Source: Oscillospiraceae bacterium
GTDB lineage: Bacteria; Bacillota; Clostridia; Oscillospirales; Acutalibacteraceae
DNA length: 49,046 bases
Direction: 5' to 3'
NCBI GenBank assembly: GCA_031275995.1
Contig: JAISNY010000013.1
Span: 1 to 49,046 of the forward strand
The translations under genes were made by a program, and so were the position numbers. The notes under the pieces were generated by a model, which saw only the letters and a list, made by a program, of their open reading frames with translations, searched no databases and had not been told where the DNA came from. Shown one piece after another: positions 36,113-44,220 of the stretch; the first letter of the stretch is position 1, and every line of letters begins with the position of its first letter.

Positions 36113-36574
36113 GTGGCCGATGAAAGATATAAAACTCCTAGTTCTGTATTTGTGATGTTATTTCGTAACAAAAATGGCAGCCGCGAAATTTTGTTGCAAA
36201 AACGAAAAAACACCGGCTATATGGACGGCTATTGGGACTCTTCTGCAGGCGGCCACGTAGAAGCCGGCGAATCGCTTACTAGCACAGCCGTACTTGAAAC
36301 TAAGGAAGAGCTTAGCATAAACGTCGAGCCACAGCATATGAAGTTTGCTATGGCATCTTACAACAACTTTCGCGGAACTGTTTATTGTTATTTTTATTTT
36401 TTAATAGAAGAATATGAAGGTACTGTGTCGATAGGTAATAAAGAAAAGTGCGAAGAAATTGCTTGGTTCAACGTTGATAGCATGCCTCAGGGAATGATTC
36501 CGGATAGAGAAGAGAGTATAAAAAATTGGCTCGATGGAAAAATTTTTAATGAATTCGGTTGGAATCGATCTTGA
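36113..36574 (+). CDS. Nudix hydrolase
   Basis: This is a small pyrophosphohydrolase acting on nucleoside diphosphate derivatives. The Nudix box reads GGHVEAGESLTSTAVLETKEELSI (about 43-66). It keeps the glycine, the first glutamate and the EE pair, but the arginine of the RE-U-x-EE motif is a leucine (VLETKEEL). Before it, FVMLFRNKNGSREILLQKRKNT and MDGYWDSSAGGHVE fit the MutT/IPP-isomerase-like subgroup. The length of 153 residues is typical. The start is GTG at 36113 after GGGAGATGG. The 5' gap (35953-36112) has nothing notable. Loss of the arginine may weaken, but need not abolish, catalysis. Substrate unknown. Confidence 0.85.
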   Translation: MADERYKTPSSVFVMLFRNKNGSREILLQKRKNTGYMDGYWDSSAGGHVEAGESLTSTAVLETKEELSINVEPQHMKFAMASYNNFRGTVYCYFYFLIEEYEGTVSIGNKEKCEEIAWFNVDSMPQGMIPDREESIKNWLDGKIFNEFGWNRS

Positions 36575-36681
36575 CGTTTTAATTTTCCTTTGAGCTACTT
36601 TAGAAATCAAGACAAGGAATCTAATGATTTTTCAAAAGTACAAAAAATAATAATCTAATCAAAAGGAGTACAAATCGTACG

Positions 36682-36709
36682 GCATATTAGGGTATTATTC
36701 ACATAACGT
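36682..36709 (+). promoter_or_regulatory. Candidate sigma-E (mother-cell) promoter
   Basis: GCATATT (36682-36688), a 13-bp spacer and CATAACGT (36702-36709) resemble the sigma-E pattern (…ATATT … CATAC/AnnT). It lies about 70 bp before the gene for the cysteine-cluster protein. A hairpin CGTGGC…GCCACG (36732-36751) stands in the leader between them. Confidence 0.4.
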
Positions 36710-36777
36710 TTACCCAAGCATAAGATATAAACGTGGCTAAATTAGGCCACGGACATAAAAAATAAAGGATGATAAAA

Positions 36778-37089
36778 ATGTGTTGTTCAAGTTGTTGTGA
36801 AAACAGTAACAGTATAAGCGGAGTTTTTACACAGAATATTCCTGTAACTTTGGCTTATAATTTTACGCCTGTCAACGTGGGGAACAATGGCGCATCTTCC
36901 TTAAACGGAAGCGTTTTACCCTATGCTTACGGAGGAAGCCCACTTGCAGATTCCTTGCTTGCTAGAGATTACTCTTCGGCGGCAGCGGTAGATTCCTTGT
37001 TTGCTAGAAACTACTCTTCAGCGGCAGCGGAAGCTCTTGCGGGTATTCCTACAAGACGACGTCCCTGTGTTTCATGTTGCTGTGAATAA
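36778..37089 (+). CDS. Small protein with terminal cysteine clusters and an internal 14-residue repeat (candidate spore-coat protein)
   Basis: I do not recognise a named family. The 103-residue protein begins MCCSSCCE and ends CVSCCCE: all eight cysteines lie within seven residues of one end or the other, with none between. The middle is Asn/Ser/Gly-rich (FTPVNVGNNGASSLNGS), then two tandem 14-residue units, ADSLLARDYSSAAA (57-70) and VDSLFARNYSSAAA (71-84), and an RRR patch. I choose the ATG at 36778 because the ATG nine bases earlier lies in the AAAGGATGA ribosome site. A sigma-E-like promoter, a leader hairpin and a strong terminator make it a monocistronic unit. Cysteine-rich ends suggest disulfide cross-linking, as in coat or exosporium proteins; that role is inferred. 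Confidence 0.6.
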   Translation: MCCSSCCENSNSISGVFTQNIPVTLAYNFTPVNVGNNGASSLNGSVLPYAYGGSPLADSLLARDYSSAAAVDSLFARNYSSAAAEALAGIPTRRRPCVSCCCE

Positions 37090-37108
37090 TTAATTTGCCG
37101 GCAATCAA

Positions 37109-37141
37109 AACGAATGGCAGTTCCTGCCACTTCGTTTTTTT
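37109..37141 (+). terminator. Intrinsic terminator of the cysteine-cluster gene
   Basis: The stem CGAA(T)GGCAG / CTGCC(AC)TTCG has a TTC loop and is followed by a run of seven T. It lies 20 bp after the stop codon. Confidence 0.85.
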
Positions 37142-37369
37142 GGTTTTCACAACATAAATTTAAATTTTATAAAGATGAGAACTTCAAAAATAAAAACACA
37201 AATATGACCAAGGTAGTACGTTCAAAGATTAGCTTTAAACTAGTATCTCATTTGTTAAACTCGTTCTAAAACGAGATCACCTTCATGTTTATTACAAAAT
37301 CTTTTTGAATTTAACATAAAACTCCTTGTTTGAATAGTATAAAACACAAAAGGCAAAGGGGTTTTGCAA

Positions 37370-38629
37370 GTGCAAAAATTAATCATTGAAGGTTCGCGTG
37401 AATTGAGGGGTGAAATTCGAATCCAAGGGGCTAAAAACAGCATTCTTCCAATTATGGCTGCCACTTTGCTTTGTGATGAAGAATGTATAATCTATAATTG
37501 CCCAGATATACTCGACGTTAAAACAACGATTGAAATTTTGCAATATTTAGGAAGAAGTACCACCTTCGAAGATTCAGTTTTAACAGTTAAACCGGGGAAT
37601 TTAAAAAAAAGCGACATCCCTGAATTTCTTATGAGGAAAATGCGATCCTCTATTGTGTTTTTAGGTGCTCTTATTTCGAAGACTGGAAAAGCTGAAGTTA
37701 CTTTACCGGGCGGATGTGAGCTTGGTCCAAGGCCTATCGATATGCATCTTTCAGGGTTCAAACAGCTCGGAGTGCGTATTAACGAGAACCATGGGAAAAT
37801 AGAGTGTTCAGTTATTAAGCGTATAAAAGGTGCAGAAATTATGCTGCCGTTCCCTAGTGTTGGAACTACTGAAAATATCATGCTGGCAGCGGTTTCTTGC
37901 GAAGAAGTTACAACTATTCGTAATGCCGCAAGAGAGCCGGAAATTGTAGACTTGGCAAATTTTCTTAATAAAATGGGCGCTTCGATTGATGGAGCTGGAG
38001 AAAGTACTATAACTATTAAAGGTTGCAAAAAATTTAATTCTGCTTCCCACAAAATAATTCCAGACCGCATTGTAGCAATAACTTACTTATGCGCTGCCGC
38101 GATAACAGGAAGCCGTCTTGTGATTAAAGGAATCCCTAAGAATTTTATAAATTCTGTAATTCCACTTTTCGAAGAAACTGGGTGCCTTATTAAGTTTTTT
38201 GACGAAAAAAATTTACAAATTTATTCTCCTGAGCGGCTTCAATCTGTTAAAACAGTTCGTACCATGCCTTATCCCGGGTTTCCTACAGATGTTCAGGCTC
38301 CTGTAATGGCTATGCTCACAACAGCTTTTGGAACAAGCGTTTTCGTCGAAACAATTTTTGGAAGTAGATATAAGCACGTTGACGAATTAGCTCGCCTTGG
38401 AGCAAACATCAAAACAGAAGGATCGGTCGCTATAGTTGACGGAGTAAAAAATCTTTCGGGAGCCAACGTTTCTGCGACAGATCTTCGAGGAGCTGCCGCT
38501 CTTGTGATTGCAGCTCTTGCAGCGGAAGGAGTTACAATAATTTCTAATATCGGTTACCTCAAGCGTGGATACGAAAAAATGGAAGATAATTTGCGCAGCT
38601 TGGGAGCGGTGATAAAACAATCTATGTAG
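37370..38629 (+). CDS. murA: UDP-N-acetylglucosamine 1-carboxyvinyltransferase
   Basis: MurA performs the first committed step of peptidoglycan synthesis, adding enolpyruvate from PEP to UDP-GlcNAc. The protein shows RIQGAKNSILPIMAATLL (with the Lys-Asn pair), the active-site loop LPGGCELGPRPIDMHL with the catalytic cysteine (the fosfomycin target), FPSVGTTENIMLAAV, YPGFPTDVQAPVMAM and ATDLRGAAALVIAAL. The length of about 419 residues is normal. I prefer the GTG at 37370, eight bases from AAAGGGG; a TTG six bases earlier lies too close. The gene is single in the window. Presence of murA implies a wall is still made. The upstream gap (37142-37363) has a small hairpin CTCGTT-CTAA-AACGAG but no gene. 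Confidence 0.97.
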   Translation: MQKLIIEGSRELRGEIRIQGAKNSILPIMAATLLCDEECIIYNCPDILDVKTTIEILQYLGRSTTFEDSVLTVKPGNLKKSDIPEFLMRKMRSSIVFLGALISKTGKAEVTLPGGCELGPRPIDMHLSGFKQLGVRINENHGKIECSVIKRIKGAEIMLPFPSVGTTENIMLAAVSCEEVTTIRNAAREPEIVDLANFLNKMGASIDGAGESTITIKGCKKFNSASHKIIPDRIVAITYLCAAAITGSRLVIKGIPKNFINSVIPLFEETGCLIKFFDEKNLQIYSPERLQSVKTVRTMPYPGFPTDVQAPVMAMLTTAFGTSVFVETIFGSRYKHVDELARLGANIKTEGSVAIVDGVKNLSGANVSATDLRGAAALVIAALAAEGVTIISNIGYLKRGYEKMEDNLRSLGAVIKQSM

Positions 38630-38689
38630 GTTTCTTAAATTTTAGACAGATTTGGTACTCACATTTTTTAGATTAGTTTGTTGAAGATT

Positions 38690-38830
38690 GCTCTTTCAAC
38701 AGTAAATGCATAAGCTTTTCGGCTGGATCAATCAAATTGTGTGATTCCCCAACCATCGCTTTCATATGTTTCGTCACAGATATCAGCGATTTGTTTGTGA
38801 AATTTTCTTGGAATATCGACTTTGAAAGTG
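38690..38830 (-). mobile_element. IS1-family InsB fragment
   Basis: The minus strand reads KFHKQIADICDETYESDGWG, then, after frame changes, LIDPAEK and FTVERA. This is the same ATDGW…LIDPA…HTFTVER region as at the window start, with about half the residues changed. It lies between convergent murA and rplI. No intact frame. Confidence 0.6.
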
Positions 38831-38916
38831 CCCCCAATTCGAATTATCCTGATCTCTGAAATATCTGAGTTTCAGCCCAAATGGCAACATAAACGCAATC
38901 CACACATAGAACTGCT

Positions 38917-39372
38917 CTATTCCGACTCTGATTCATCAGCAACCACATTCACGTGGATATTTGTCGAAATTCCAGAGAATAGTTTAACCGTACACAAAAA
39001 AGTTCCAACACTTTTTATTTCCTCTTCTAAATGAATCATCTTTTTGTCAAGTTCACGCCCAATTTTGTCAGAAACTGCTAACGCGATGTCCTTTGTGGTA
39101 ATCGCACCAAAAAGTTTACCTGATTTACCTGTTTTAGCTAAAACTTCAAAAATTTTCCCATCAATTTTAGCTGCAAGTTCTAAAGCATTCTGCTTTTCCA
39201 CTTCTCTATGCCACTCAAAAGAAGATTTCTTGCATTCCACTTGTTTTTTCAAATTTTCGGTATTCTTAACTGCAACACCGTTTCTAAAAAGGTAACGCGC
39301 ATACCCCGATTTAACGTTGGCGACATCGCCTATTTCGTAATTTTCGCAAACTTTTGTGAACAAAACTTCCAT
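38917..39372 (-). CDS. rplI: 50S ribosomal protein L9
   Basis: L9 binds 23S rRNA domain V with its N-domain and projects a long helix. The sequence keeps the L9 plan: GDVANVKSGYARYLFRNGVAV (the family's VK-x-GYARN-x-L motif), a long charged helix (about 40-75), then the C-terminal domain KLFGAITTKDIALAVSDKIG with the conserved LFGSVT-like element and a DKKMIHLEEEIKSVGTF strand pair. The first strand (MEVLFTKVCENYEIG) is quite divergent from the usual KVILLEDV. The length of 151 residues is normal. It usually sits beside rpsR, ssb or dnaB; here it is isolated, between an IS fragment and a decayed gap. Confidence 0.88.
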   Translation of the reverse strand: MEVLFTKVCENYEIGDVANVKSGYARYLFRNGVAVKNTENLKKQVECKKSSFEWHREVEKQNALELAAKIDGKIFEVLAKTGKSGKLFGAITTKDIALAVSDKIGRELDKKMIHLEEEIKSVGTFLCTVKLFSGISTNIHVNVVADESESE

Positions 39373-39803
39373 CTTAATTTACCTCCAATCATCCTGGTGA
39401 TATTTTAATTTATTTTATCTAATTTAACAAGCCACAAATAAAAAAAGATATTGCTAAAGAAATGTAAATTTACACTATACATTTATACATAAAAATCAAA
39501 ATGGAAAATGTTCCTTAAACGGTGATTTCAAGCAAACATGGAACTGCAGTAATTAATTACTGGCTAATTATAAAGATCTTGGTCAAAGACCAGGGCCGAG
39601 CCTTGGCGAAAAAAAGAAAGGTTAAGCTCTAAACTAACAGATTTTACTTTGTTAATTTGGGGCTTGTGCTTTTATTTTTGTATCTTCCGGAAGCCAATGC
39701 TTAAATTCATAGTATACTTCTCGTTTTCTTAGCGGATTCTCATCCAGTAGCTGATGCATTCCGTGTTTTTCAAAAAAGAACGCTGAGTTATCATAAATTA
39801 TAA
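39373..39803 (-). other. Decayed intergenic region with paired IS1595-like ends
   Basis: Two features stand out. At 39624-39665, AAGCTCTAAACTAAC and GTTAATTTGGGGCTT form an imperfect inverted repeat around 12 bp. These are the right and left ends of the IS1595-like element seen at 8240, 16625 and 16913, abutting after loss of everything between. At 39690-39790 the minus strand reads FFEKHGMHQLLDENPLRKRE, then VYYEFKHWLPEDTKIKAQAP, a protein-like fragment I cannot name. The rest is AT-rich. Confidence 0.45.
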
Positions 39804-40667
39804 TTATTTTACTTCATTGATAATCCAGTCCCTAACATCTTTACCAATCTCTCTACTCTCAAGAGCCATATGAATAAAAGCCTTAGCAAAACCCAATTTG
39901 CTGCCAATGTCATGGCGAGTTCCCTCATATTCAAAAGCTATCATACCTTGATTGCGCGCTAAAGTTTTCATTGCATCAGTTAACTGAATTTCGCCGCCTG
40001 CTCCAGGCTTGGCGTTTTCTAAAAATTTGAAAATTTCGTAGGGAAGGATACAGCGTCCCAAAATGGCATAAAAAGACATCACTTGAAATTCTTTGGGTTT
40101 TTCAATCATGTCGTTACATCTGAAAGTACGGTCTCTTATTTTTTCGATTTTTACAGAACTGTACTTTGAAATTTGGTCCCTAGGAACTTGCCCTACTCCG
40201 ACAACTCCCAATCCGAACTCGTAATAAAGTTCTGCCAAAACACCACAAACCGGAATTTTGCTTGTGATGACGTCGTCACCGTAAAGCACTGCAAAAGGCT
40301 CCTTCCCAACAAAATCACGAGCTGCATAAACAGCATGACCTAAACCTTTTAGCTCTTTTTGACGCAAAAAATATACGTTTGCAAGCTTTGAAATCTTTCT
40401 TACTTCTTCTAAATCTTTAAGTTTGTCATGTTTTTCTAGATGGCTTTCAAGCTCTGGAGTCCTGTCAAAATGCTCTTCTATCGAATTTTTTCCACGATTT
40501 GTTACAATAAGGATATCCTTTATACCAGAAGCGACCGCTTCTTCAACGATATGCTGAATTGCCGGTTTTTCCACTAAAGGAAACATTTCTTTAGGGATTG
40601 CTTTCGTAGCAGGTAAAACCCGCGTACCAAACCCGGCGGCAGGAATAACCGCTTTTGTTATTTTCAT
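39804..40667 (-). CDS. galU: UTP-glucose-1-phosphate uridylyltransferase
   Basis: This enzyme makes UDP-glucose for glycolipid, wall and capsule synthesis. The nucleotide-binding signature is AVIPAAGFGTRVLPATKAIPKEMFP. Further motifs are QHIVEEAVASGIKDILIVTNRGK, FLRQKELKGLGHAVYAARDFVG, FAVLYGDDVI (metal-binding Asp), EKPKEFQVMSFYAILGRCILP and GGEIQLTDAMKTL. The length of 287 residues is typical. The ATG at 40667 (MKITKAVIPAAG) follows AAAGGTGAT; an ATG three codons upstream is not better placed. It is divergent from comEA with overlapping upstream regions (30 bp apart), so the two promoters must lie inside each other's 5' ends. Confidence 0.96.
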   Translation of the reverse strand: MKITKAVIPAAGFGTRVLPATKAIPKEMFPLVEKPAIQHIVEEAVASGIKDILIVTNRGKNSIEEHFDRTPELESHLEKHDKLKDLEEVRKISKLANVYFLRQKELKGLGHAVYAARDFVGKEPFAVLYGDDVITSKIPVCGVLAELYYEFGLGVVGVGQVPRDQISKYSSVKIEKIRDRTFRCNDMIEKPKEFQVMSFYAILGRCILPYEIFKFLENAKPGAGGEIQLTDAMKTLARNQGMIAFEYEGTRHDIGSKLGFAKAFIHMALESREIGKDVRDWIINEVK

Positions 40668-40696
40668 TAAAATCACCTTTTGGAGGAAAACCGACT

Positions 40697-41089
40697 TTGG
40701 CTTTGGAAAAAAATGAAAAAATTCTAATAGGAATTGCCTCGCTAATGACGGCCTTCATAATAATTTATAACCTTTTTTTCATACCTGAAGTTCCTCTTTT
40801 TGATAGCCAAAACCACACACAGGAGGATTTTAATGAAAATGAAAACATAATGCAAATCCCTGTTGAAGATACAAAAACAAATGAACCCCAAAAATACAAA
40901 ATAAATATAAATTTGGCCGCAGCAGAAGAACTTTCAGATGAACTTGACGGAATTGGTCCTGCCATAGCAAATAGGATAGTAGACTACCGAGAAAAAAACG
41001 GAGGCTTTCACAATATAGAAGAGATCGTCAATGTAAAGGGAATAGGAGATAAAATTTTTGAAAAAATAAAAAATTACATAATAGTGTGA
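40697..41089 (+). CDS. ComEA-like helix-hairpin-helix DNA-binding protein
   Basis: This is a membrane-anchored DNA-binding protein of the ComEA type, which in competent bacteria receives incoming double-stranded DNA. One N-terminal membrane segment (about 8-28, LIGIASLMTAFIIIYNLFFI) is followed by a Glu/Asn-rich spacer and the helix-hairpin-helix domain KYKININLAAAEELSDELDG, IGPAIANRIVDYREKNGGF and VKGIGDKIFEKIKNYI. The NxA-x-x-EL…IGP-x-A-x-x-I…VxGIG pattern is diagnostic. The length of about 130 residues is on the short side; the usual SLBB domain before the HhH is missing. The start is probably TTG at 40697 after GGAGG. comEC and comEB do not follow. Confidence 0.8.
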   Translation: MALEKNEKILIGIASLMTAFIIIYNLFFIPEVPLFDSQNHTQEDFNENENIMQIPVEDTKTNEPQKYKININLAAAEELSDELDGIGPAIANRIVDYREKNGGFHNIEEIVNVKGIGDKIFEKIKNYIIV

Positions 41090-41133
41090 GAATGATTATA
41101 TATAAGTTAAAAAATCTCGCAATGTTAACGGTA

Positions 41134-41826
41134 TGATCTCGTACAATAAAAGTTACAACGAATTTCACTAAAAGCTGGTAAAATAAAAATAAAAAGGTGA
41201 GATTCAAAATGGCACAAAGAACATACACACAGTAATGCAAAATAAATGCGATAAAATTAGCAAAAGAGATTGGGAAAAAACCAGCGGCAAAAGAATTAAA
41301 AATGCCGGAGCAAATACTTTATGAATGGATGGTGAAAGCAAAAAAATTGAGAATTACCGGAATTTAGCGCAGATGCAAAAAATGATTTAACTTTGACAGA
41401 AAAACTAAAAAAATTAGAACAAGAAAACAAAATGCTAAAAATGAAAATGCACAAATAAAGCGAGAAAATGAGATTTTAGAGTGAGCAACAGCTTTTTTCG
41501 CGGCGCGCCAGAAGAAACAGGTAAAAGTTTAAGATTTCGGTACATAAAAAATAATGCGAAAAGCAGCGAAATATCTGTGTGTTTGCAAAATTTTAAAAGA
41601 ACAATTCAAGGCTACAAAAAATATTTAAAAAATCTAAATAAACCCAACAAGTACGCCGAGCTCCTGGCGAACATGAAAAAAATTTTGGCGGAAGACGTTT
41701 TTAACAAGACTTACAGAAAACAGCGGATGTACGAAAAACTCAAGTTTAGTTATGGCTGTACAAATGGCTACAACACTTTCGCAACAGTTTAATGAAATTC
41801 GTTGTAACTTTTATTGTACGAGATCA
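41134..41826 (+). mobile_element. IS3-like defective element with 34-bp perfect inverted ends
   Basis: Positions 41134-41167 and 41793-41826 are exact reverse complements (34 bp; begin TGATCTCGTACAATAAAAG). Inside, a first frame begins MAQRTYTQ after AAGGTGAG, is stopped once, then continues INAIKLAKEIGKKPAAKELK and ILYEWMVKAK with an RKTKKIRTRK / KRENEILE coiled end: an IS3-type OrfA (helix-turn-helix plus leucine-zipper-like region). A second frame (41481-41792) reads FRYIKNNAKSSEIS … YKKYLKNLNKPNKYAELLANMK … YRKQRMYEKLKFSYGC, the beginning of OrfB, and stops before the DDE catalytic core. So it cannot transpose on its own but has intact ends. I see no clear target-site duplication. Confidence 0.8.
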
Positions 41827-41965
41827 GCTTTCCAGACAATATGTTTATCTGGATCAATTAAATTATAAGATTGCTAGCCGTCAGTTGCATAAATTTTAAG
41901 CACTTATGTGAGCGATATTTTGAGAGAGTTTTTTCGAAATACTTTGTTTCTCGAGTATCTATTTG
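41827..41965 (-). mobile_element. IS1-family InsB fragment
   Basis: Read on the minus strand: FRKNSLKISLT, a stop, then VLKIYATDG and SYNLIDPDKHIVWKADL. This is again the ATDGW … LIDPAKHIIGKA region of InsB. It abuts the right end of the IS3-like element, which therefore inserted into, or next to, an older IS1 copy. Confidence 0.6.
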
Positions 41966-42071
41966 AAAACCAATTAGTCATTTTGTTTTTTCGTTTGATT
42001 TCTGCTAGAAACAAATGTAAGCTACAGTGTATAAGAAAAAACACATTTATTTTAGAAAAAAGGTGAGGTCT

Positions 42072-43368
42072 ATGAATAAAAGCATTCAAAATTTGTTAAA
42101 TGATAAAGATTTATTAAAAGAAATTGCTAAAACAGATATTTTCAAAAAACTGTACGCGGCGACAATAAAAATACAAAACAACATAACCGAAGAAGAATTA
42201 AAAAAGTCTACAGGAAAATTTAATGATTTTCAAGAATTGCCCGACGAAGATTTAAAGTCAATAAGTGGAGGGGGAGCAAACAATGTGATTAAAAAATTGT
42301 TGTCTGGTGGAATAGCAGTACTAATGGCTGCGCAGCCATTAGCGACAAACGCGATAGAACCAAAGATCGAAAACATTTCGAAAGAAAAAACTACATTTTC
42401 ACAAGCTAAAGACTTTACATTCACGCATAAGGGAACGCTTATTGCACTAGTAGCAACCGCTTTGCTTATGAAAGTATTTGTTACATCAGCTACATTTCTA
42501 GGCATTTGGGTACCAAACACAGTGCCTGAAGGAGGAGAATTTGAAAAATTTGTAACAGAAAAACAATTATTTTTCAAAGATATTAAAATAGGAGATTTGG
42601 TAGGAAGAAGTTATACTTCTATGAATCCGGTTTCTAATCAGCTGGAAGGAAAATATGTAATCATATATGGGGGCAATGGTGGTCAAGTAGAAGGATGGCT
42701 AGATTTTTATAAAATTTTCACAGATAGAAGCGCGACTATCGTATGTGTAGATTACAGAGGTTTTGGCAGAAGTGAATTATTAGGTTCCCCGTTTAGAATC
42801 TCTGAGAAAACAGTATATGAGGACGCCGAAAAAATTTATAAATATGTAAGAAGCGGGATGGGTACTGGTAAAGCAATTGATCCAAAAGATATAATTTTGC
42901 AAGGATATTCTTTAGGTGGGCCTGTGGCGGCGTATGTTGCCGAATATGCTTCATGTAATGGAGAAAAGCTATCTGGTGTAATTATAGCCAGCCCTTTAGA
43001 TGAAGTTCATAACGTTGCTGAAAGGAGTGCAGGCACTTGTGTTGCAGGACTTATTGATCTGTTTAATAGTTCTGATTTCCGTACTGAACATCACCTTAAG
43101 GGCCTTGCTAGGTATGACTATAAAGTTCCTCTATATTTATGTAGTGGCGATATATACAAAAGAAAATAAAATAGGGGGACTACTTGAATCTAAAAAAGCT
43201 GACTTTCTTGGTTTTGCAGCTACAGAAGTTGATGAGAAAGTTCGAAGTTTGTTTCCAAATATTATTATAAAAAGAGTAAAACATGCCTGCCATGAAGCAT
43301 TTGTGGACATATTAGGACCTGGGTTAGATGAATTTTGCGATTTAATGTTAAAAAAACAAATTCGCTAA
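42072..43368 (+). CDS. Alpha/beta hydrolase with N-terminal double-glycine leader (single frameshift)
   Basis: The start at 42072 (MNKSIQNLL) has a strong AGGTGAGG site. Residues 1-66 form a charged helical leader ending in ELPDEDLKSISGGG (55-68), a double-glycine processing motif like the one in the peptide at 31775. A hydrophobic stretch (72-92, IKKLLSGGIAVLMAAQPL) with a possible signal-peptidase site ATNA follows, then a second membrane segment (122-146). The catalytic domain has YVIIYGGNGGQVEG, DYRGFGRS (227-234), nucleophile elbow LQGYSLGGPVAA (Ser280), an acid in LYLCSGD and His in KHACHEAFVDIL. The final ~70 residues need a one-base shift: TACAAAAGAAAATAA stops the frame at 43167-43169, and removing one A gives KENKIGGLLESKKADF to 43368. 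It is either an error, a slippage site or a young pseudogene. Confidence 0.7.
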
Positions 43369-43704
43369 ATGAATATCGACCACTCTTTGAAGATAATGGA
43401 TTATTTCTGACACTGTACACTGTATCAAAACAGGATCGCATATACATTTAATAATGCCGATATCGGTATTGCTAAATTAATGTGTATCTGTTAAAACACC
43501 TAATTGCAACCGCAATTTTTGCACATGTACCGTTGCCTGCCAAGGGCAAAGCCTCTTTTGATTTTTTGTCTGTCTCACATTTTGGACACATTGTTTCATT
43601 ATTTATGTGATTTATGTGGATATTTTAATAGATGTATATTGATTTAGCAATGCCCCGATCTCAATGACTATTGACTTTAATAAAAGATTTATATATCATG
43701 TCCA
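43369..43704 (-). mobile_element. Intergenic region with IS1-family InsA zinc-ribbon remnant
   Basis: On the minus strand, about 43600-43495, the pieces MCPKCETDKKSKEALPL and, after a frameshift, GRQRYMCKNCGCN give the CxxC…CxxC zinc ribbon of IS1 InsA. It is upstream of where InsB would lie, but no InsB follows here. The remaining AT-rich sequence (43369-43490, 43610-43700) shows nothing clear apart from a likely RNase P promoter region. Confidence 0.55.
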
Positions 43705-44045
43705 TGAGTGTGCTGAGCGGTTGCGCGTGCATACTGAAAAGTTACACGTGAGGAAAGTCCGAGCTCCAGAGAGCAGTATAACGGTCAATGGCCGCCGAGG
43801 GTAACCTTAGGGAAAGTGCGACAGAAAGTAACCGCCGTGTTAGCGGCAAGGGTGGAAAGGCGAGGTAAGAGCTCACCAGCGTTTAGGGAACTAAATGGCT
43901 ACGTAAACCCTATACGGAGCAACACCGTGAGTGCGCTTAATGAATTTGCTCGATTCGCGCACAGAGGTGGCAGTGAGTTGGTATGGTAACATTCAACCAA
44001 GATAGATGATCGCTTTTAACAGAATTCGGCTTATAGGCACACTTA
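43705..44045 (+). ncRNA. rnpB: RNase P RNA (class A)
   Basis: This is the catalytic RNA that matures tRNA 5' ends. Conserved blocks are GAGGAAAGTCCGAGCTCC (43751 region), GGTAACCTTAGGGAAAGTGCGACAG, the ACAGAAAGTAACCGCC core, GGTAAGAGCTCACCAG, and the 3' half of P4, ACAGAATTCGGCTTATAG. The termini GAGTGTGC and GCACACTT pair as P1. The layout of these blocks fits the ancestral A type rather than the Bacillus B type, which suits Clostridia. The P4 3' strand reads TTCGGC with an extra T compared with many A-type RNAs. Length about 340 nt. Confidence 0.93.
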
Positions 44046-44220
44046 TTAATTTGAATTCAAGTGGTTTGTTTAGATAATTTTTTGAGACTATATTTTGATT
44101 CTGTTTAATTGTTGGTGCAAAATGTATGTCTCAAAGGAACCGTTAAGGGGGTCACTGATGTCGAACGGCATGAGATCGTGGATGGCCGGAATTTAGTTTC
44201 TGACTGGGTTTGATTATTAA

